From Rhizobium sp. Root274 (GTDB lineage Bacteria; Pseudomonadota; Alphaproteobacteria; Rhizobiales; Rhizobiaceae), in NCBI RefSeq assembly GCF_001429245.1, contig NZ_LMJE01000012.1, positions 1,649-65,648 on the forward strand: a stretch of DNA of 64,000 nucleotides, read 5' to 3'. The notes beneath the pieces were generated by a model. It had not been told where the DNA came from. It saw only the letters and a list, made by a program, of their open reading frames with translations, and did no database searches. Both the position numbers and the translations under genes were made by a program. Every line of letters begins with the position of its first letter. Position 1 is the stretch's first letter. Positions 60,959-64,000 of this stretch are shown here, piece after piece.

Positions 60959-61476
60959 TTTGATTATTTCTCCGTTTGCAGAGTCTCAATCGTCCACTGC
61001 TGCCGGCAGGGCGACATCATCATTCGGGTTTGCCAAAAATCATCCGAACCAACGAGCGGTATGCAGCGCCAACGAGCATTGCACTGGGGGTACATGATAG
61101 CCGAAAGTACGGAGATTGCCCAGAAAGTAGATTACTTAGGCATCAAAATTCAGTGAAAGGCTTGCTCAATCAGCGTAGTTCGTTGAGCGTGTGCCCGCTT
61201 TCCTGGACTTATACAACACCCACACAAAGCCCCTGTTAGTACAACGACCTATTGCGGTCATTCGTTTTCAACGCAACGAACGTCAGTTCCGCGCCTGTCA
61301 GGACAGTGGAGCGGAACTCGATTACCAATCCCTACCTACGCGTCAACGGCGCCTTGAGGACTAGACGGTTTCCACAGTCCTGCTCATCAACCCTCGCACA
61401 ACCTCCGAATGCGCTCTTGAACGCCCAGTTCGGGGCCCATACATCACGAGCGCGACGCAACAACAGGAGGAGATCG
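60959..61476. other. Intergenic region upstream of copy B, no gene seen
   Basis: About 520 bp. The last 40 bp carry the ribosome site of the broken small protein gene (AGGAGGAGATCG). No operator recognised. Confidence 0.4.
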
Positions 61477-61758
61477 ATGGCCGCCTCTTTCGCAAAAGCA
61501 CGATTTTGCCACTGGGCGTTCGTGGGCCTTCTTGGTTTGTCTAATGTTGTCAGCGCCTATAGCGAAGGTGGAGGCGAAGCTCTGGATGCGGTGAGCTTCT
61601 ACGCTTGGAGCGTCCATGCCTTTTGCTACATCTAGGCGCTGATTAAGTGGGGTGGAATATGGAAAGCCTATGCCGCTATGTCGCTTGTCGCGAACATAGC
61701 CTTCAAAGCCGGTACTCCGCTGAGTGGAGTGATCAAGCTGGCGCAGATTCTGGGATAA
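61477..61758 (+). pseudogene. Small hydrophobic protein of the cell-wall block (copy B), amber-broken
   Basis: Paralogue of 11868-12161. The frame starts at ATG 61477 (AGGAGGAG upstream) and reads 52 residues to TAG at 61633-61635. Beyond the stop the same frame continues WGGIWKAYAAMSLVANIAFKAG for 41 more codons to TAA at 61758, matching copy A. Copy A has TAC (Tyr) where this has TAG, so a single base change broke it. Shows that this gene is dispensable in one block. Confidence 0.85.
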
Positions 61759-62207
61759 GCGTCGCGTCATAGCCCAGACAGACTGCCGCGACTGACGGCC
61801 CAGGTCACCAATAGCGCAGGTCGACCATTACAGGCGTTCGTCTGATAAATCTCGTCTCGATATCATCGCGCTTGCCGGCGACCGCTTTCAGACGCGGGTT
61901 CTCGAGCGCGAGTGACCGCCGATCCGGCGCGTGGCGGATAACGTTGGCAAGGCTAGCTGGCAAATGGCTTCTCGACAAAGTCGATACGCAGCCTCGTATG
62001 GCCTTGTTCTGCAGGCCATGCAGTTACAGTGACTGACGGGTGGCGAAGCGCGGCTCGTCCTCGTCATCAGCGATGAAAGACCTGTTCGCTGCCGTGTTCA
62101 ACGCTACTCTTCCAGGAGCTCGATGACGTTTACGTGAACCTCCTGGCGTTTCTTTTGGGGCGCCAATCTGGCATTTGGGGCGTCACGGAAGGATGGAAGG
62201 TTTGTTT
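61759..62207 (+). other. Spacer and leader of the second L,D-transpeptidase gene
   Basis: No gene is seen. The exact 17-mer ATGACGTTTACGTGAAC at 62123-62139 is shared with the leader of copy A. The rest of the spacer is not similar. Confidence 0.4.
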
Positions 62208-62924
62208 GTGACAGTTCTAAAGAGAAGATTCGTCGTCCTCGGGGGAGCGGTGATTGCCGCGAGTGCTGCAACTGGCTGCTCAACCACCGTTTCAACCTCA
62301 CGCCGAGCCACAGTGCCGGTGAGGACGCCAAATATCTATGACACCATGTACGCAGCTGTCCCTGATGAGGCGTTTCCGCTGCCTGCGATACCCTATCAGC
62401 GAATTGACCCCAGATACCTCCGCCAATTGGTCGACGATCCAACCGGCGAGCGACCGGGAACACTTGTCGTCGACACCAACCAACATTTTCTTTACCTGGT
62501 GTATGAGGGCGGCAAGGCCATTCGATACGGTGTCGGATTAGGGCGCGCCGGTTTCGAATGGGCAGGCGACGGTGTGATCCAGTATAAGCGCGAATGGCCA
62601 ACATGGACGCCTCCCCACGAGATGATCCTGCGGCAACCTGAACTTGAACCTTACAGTGCAGCCAATGGAGGTATGCCGCCGGGACTGACAAATCCGCTCG
62701 GGGCAAGGGCGCTTTATATCTTCCGTGGTGGGCGCGATACCCTTTACCGTGTCCACGGTTCCCCCGAGTGGTGGACTATCGGCAAATCTGTTTCCTCGGG
62801 CTGTGTCCGCATGATGAACCAGGATATCATCGACCTCTATAATCGGGTTCCGTCAGGTGCGCCGATCATGGTTCGTGGACTACCAAAGGATCCCGGGACT
62901 TACTCGTCCACTCGCACGGTCTGA
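62208..62924 (+). CDS. L,D-transpeptidase (YkuD), copy B
   Basis: 238 residues from GTG 62208, which has GGAAGG 7 nt upstream; ATG 62193 and TTG 62202 are in-frame alternatives. N-terminus KRRFVVLGG and lipobox-like AATGC (Cys about 24) point to export. The YkuD motif HGSPEW...SSGCVRM is intact. The mature part is nearly identical to copy A over the central domain, with differences concentrated at both ends. Role as for copy A: 3-3 crosslinks or protein attachment to peptidoglycan. Confidence 0.9.
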   Translation: MTVLKRRFVVLGGAVIAASAATGCSTTVSTSRRATVPVRTPNIYDTMYAAVPDEAFPLPAIPYQRIDPRYLRQLVDDPTGERPGTLVVDTNQHFLYLVYEGGKAIRYGVGLGRAGFEWAGDGVIQYKREWPTWTPPHEMILRQPELEPYSAANGGMPPGLTNPLGARALYIFRGGRDTLYRVHGSPEWWTIGKSVSSGCVRMMNQDIIDLYNRVPSGAPIMVRGLPKDPGTYSSTRTV

Positions 62925-63046
62925 TCTGATCACGACTGCAAATTTCAGTGTGCAGTGACCAATCAAGAACCCTTCAAACGCGGCCGGTATGAAGATGCGG
63001 TCGAGCGGTTAGACAACAATTTGCACAACATGGGGCAGCGCAGAGC

Positions 63047-63316
63047 ATGATGATCGATTATCGATTCTTGATCCCCTTTGTGGTTGCAATGGCGGCCATC
63101 AGTGCCCCTGCCCGGGGGCAAACCCCGAGCCTCGGGACAAAATCCATCAACGTGAAAAGATCAAGTGACCCGCATGTGTCCACGCCACGTGAGCATCGCT
63201 TTATAACAGACCTTCGAGGTCGGCGGATCCGGCTAGTCGGCCCACGTTTTTTTCCTGATCCAGAGAAGCGGCTTTTTTCCCCGGGAGAGCCACTAGCGAT
63301 GCACGGACGCCCTTGA
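63047..63316 (+). CDS. Small secreted protein with conserved ITDLRGRRIRLVGPRF motif, copy B
   Basis: 89 residues. Signal peptide (FLIPFVVAMAAISAPARG) and the core FITDLRGRRIRLVGPRFFPD shared with copy A (13361). The tail differs. Two adjacent ATG codons at 63047 and 63050 could serve. Position between the wall enzymes is the same as in copy A. Confidence 0.7.
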   Translation: MMIDYRFLIPFVVAMAAISAPARGQTPSLGTKSINVKRSSDPHVSTPREHRFITDLRGRRIRLVGPRFFPDPEKRLFSPGEPLAMHGRP

Positions 63317-63487
63317 GCGGCGCCGTTCATACTGATTGAACTCCGGAGCTCGTCAATCCTCGCGCGAATTTTCACCGGAATATATTTGACAATGTGAAGG
63401 GATGAACGGGTCTCTTCCGTTGCATCTGACAGCGATGTGATCTCAAGGCGCCATCTCCGCATATAGGCACAAGCAAGCACATCCGCA

Positions 63488-63592
63488 AAATTCACAATTC
63501 GTAAACCATTTCGTAACTCAGCGACGCCTAGCTTCCTGGTCGTAGACACGCCGCACAGATGCGGCTTTGGATCTCAAAACAGGAGGCACGAT
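63488..63592 (+). promoter_or_regulatory. Conserved 105-bp leader of the carboxypeptidase gene, copy B
   Basis: Gap-free counterpart of 13698-13802. It keeps the CGTAAAC/CGTAACT direct repeat (63500-63517), a GCCGCA-CAGA-TGCGGC hairpin at 63550-63565 and the AGGAGG site. Confidence 0.55.
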
Positions 63593-64000
63593 ATGATAGC
63601 GAAAGTCCTGGGTCGGTGGCGTGGTGTTGCACGTCGCGGCTTGTTTCTCGCGATGGCAGGCGTCATCAGCACAGGCCTGACACCAGTTCATTCGCATGCC
63701 AACGTCAAATATGCCGGGATAGTGATTGACGCAAAGACGGGCAGAACGCTCTATGCCGACCAGGCAGATGCGCCACGGTTCCCCGCTTCATTGACCAAAA
63801 TGATGACATTGTATCTGACGTTCGATGCGCTCCAGCGGGGTCAGATTTCCAAGCGGACACGCATGCCCGTCTCACGCAATGCGGCCGCAGAGGTGCCCAC
63901 CAAACTCGGATTAAGAGCCGGCCAGAGCATCACGGTAGAGCAGGCAATTCTAGGTCTGGTGACCCGTTCAGCGAACGACGCTGCAACTGTTTTGGGTGAG
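63593..64000 (+). CDS. D-alanyl-D-alanine carboxypeptidase, copy B, partial
   Basis: 136 codons from ATG 63593 to the right edge. Same leader, ribosome site and opening as copy A (13803). SLTK and SAN motifs are present; the KTG and any SPOR domain lie beyond the edge. About four fifths of residues match copy A, with most change in the signal peptide. Confidence 0.9.
   Translation, partial: MIAKVLGRWRGVARRGLFLAMAGVISTGLTPVHSHANVKYAGIVIDAKTGRTLYADQADAPRFPASLTKMMTLYLTFDALQRGQISKRTRMPVSRNAAAEVPTKLGLRAGQSITVEQAILGLVTRSANDAATVLGE

Larger units (their letters stand above)
61477..64000 (+). repeat. Duplicated cell-wall block, copy B (cut by window edge)
   Basis: Same order and strand as 11868-15140: broken small hydrophobic gene, YkuD gene, small secreted gene, carboxypeptidase gene. 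The carboxypeptidase is cut at the right edge. Confidence 0.85.

Noticed and set aside
1..64000. CRISPR arrays, prophage structural genes, rRNA
   Set aside because: No regularly spaced short direct repeats, phage head or tail genes, or rRNA sequence were seen on either strand.

Overview
The window reads as a GC-rich alphaproteobacterial accessory region, most likely from a chromid, megaplasmid or genomic-island stretch of a Rhizobiaceae-type member of the Hyphomicrobiales. The pointers are an Atu4866-family secreted protein, ChrB with a fused rhodanese domain, an IS21 element of rhizobial style, many LysR, AraC, TetR and Rrf2 regulators, and frequent broken genes. No rRNA, intact tRNA, CRISPR array or replication origin was seen. 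The genus cannot be fixed from this sequence alone.

Layout. 1-444: HTH antitoxin-like gene cut by the left edge. 625-8378: a sulfonate/organosulfur scavenging locus (FAD/NAD(P) protein, flavin reductase, short acyl-CoA-dehydrogenase-like protein, Rrf2 regulator, FMNH2-dependent monooxygenase, ABC permease, binding protein and ATPase), with three similar A/T-rich palindromes in its promoters. 8631-10854: chrB-chrA chromate resistance. 11264-15729: a cell-wall block (EF-hand pseudogene, small hydrophobic protein, L,D-transpeptidase, small secreted protein, SPOR-domain D-Ala-D-Ala carboxypeptidase, SH3-like protein). 15799-22829: an envelope/calcium cluster (DegP, PRC-barrel and EF-hand secreted proteins, a CANT1/apyrase-like nucleotidase, SodC). 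23278-27605: RND efflux pump with its adaptor. 28185-30443: ParDE and an HTH plus Clp-N-domain pair with palindromic operators. 31142-34622: truncated SDR, DUF4177-like gene, AraC regulator and aldo/keto reductase. 34709-37567: an IS21 element sitting in a DUF4269-like gene. 37822-46162: NmrA/SnoaL/TetR module, prolyl oligopeptidase, class C beta-lactamase, lipoprotein and CPBP protease. 46225-51682: two-component system, HSL-type esterase, LysR and quinone reductase, with a membrane gene broken by an amber codon. 52003-60958: second truncated SDR, serine hydrolase, CMD, Atu4866, SDR/LysR pair, second CPBP protease, SnoaL and OB-like secreted proteins. 61477-64000: a second, diverged copy of the 11868-15140 cell-wall block, running off the right edge.

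The strongest signals are: (i) the duplicated peptidoglycan-remodelling block about 50 kb apart, with conserved gene order and a gap-free conserved leader, and with one copy of the small hydrophobic gene broken; (ii) a calcium-activated-nucleotidase (apyrase, eukaryote-type SCAN/CANT1) homologue inside a set of secreted EF-hand and PRC-barrel proteins; (iii) an HTH/Clp-N pair whose start codon abuts a perfect 18-bp palindrome; (iv) two SDR paralogues both truncated just after the active-site serine strand; (v) three or four tRNA T-arm-like fragments in intergenic DNA. Names are assigned from remembered family motifs; no database search was run.
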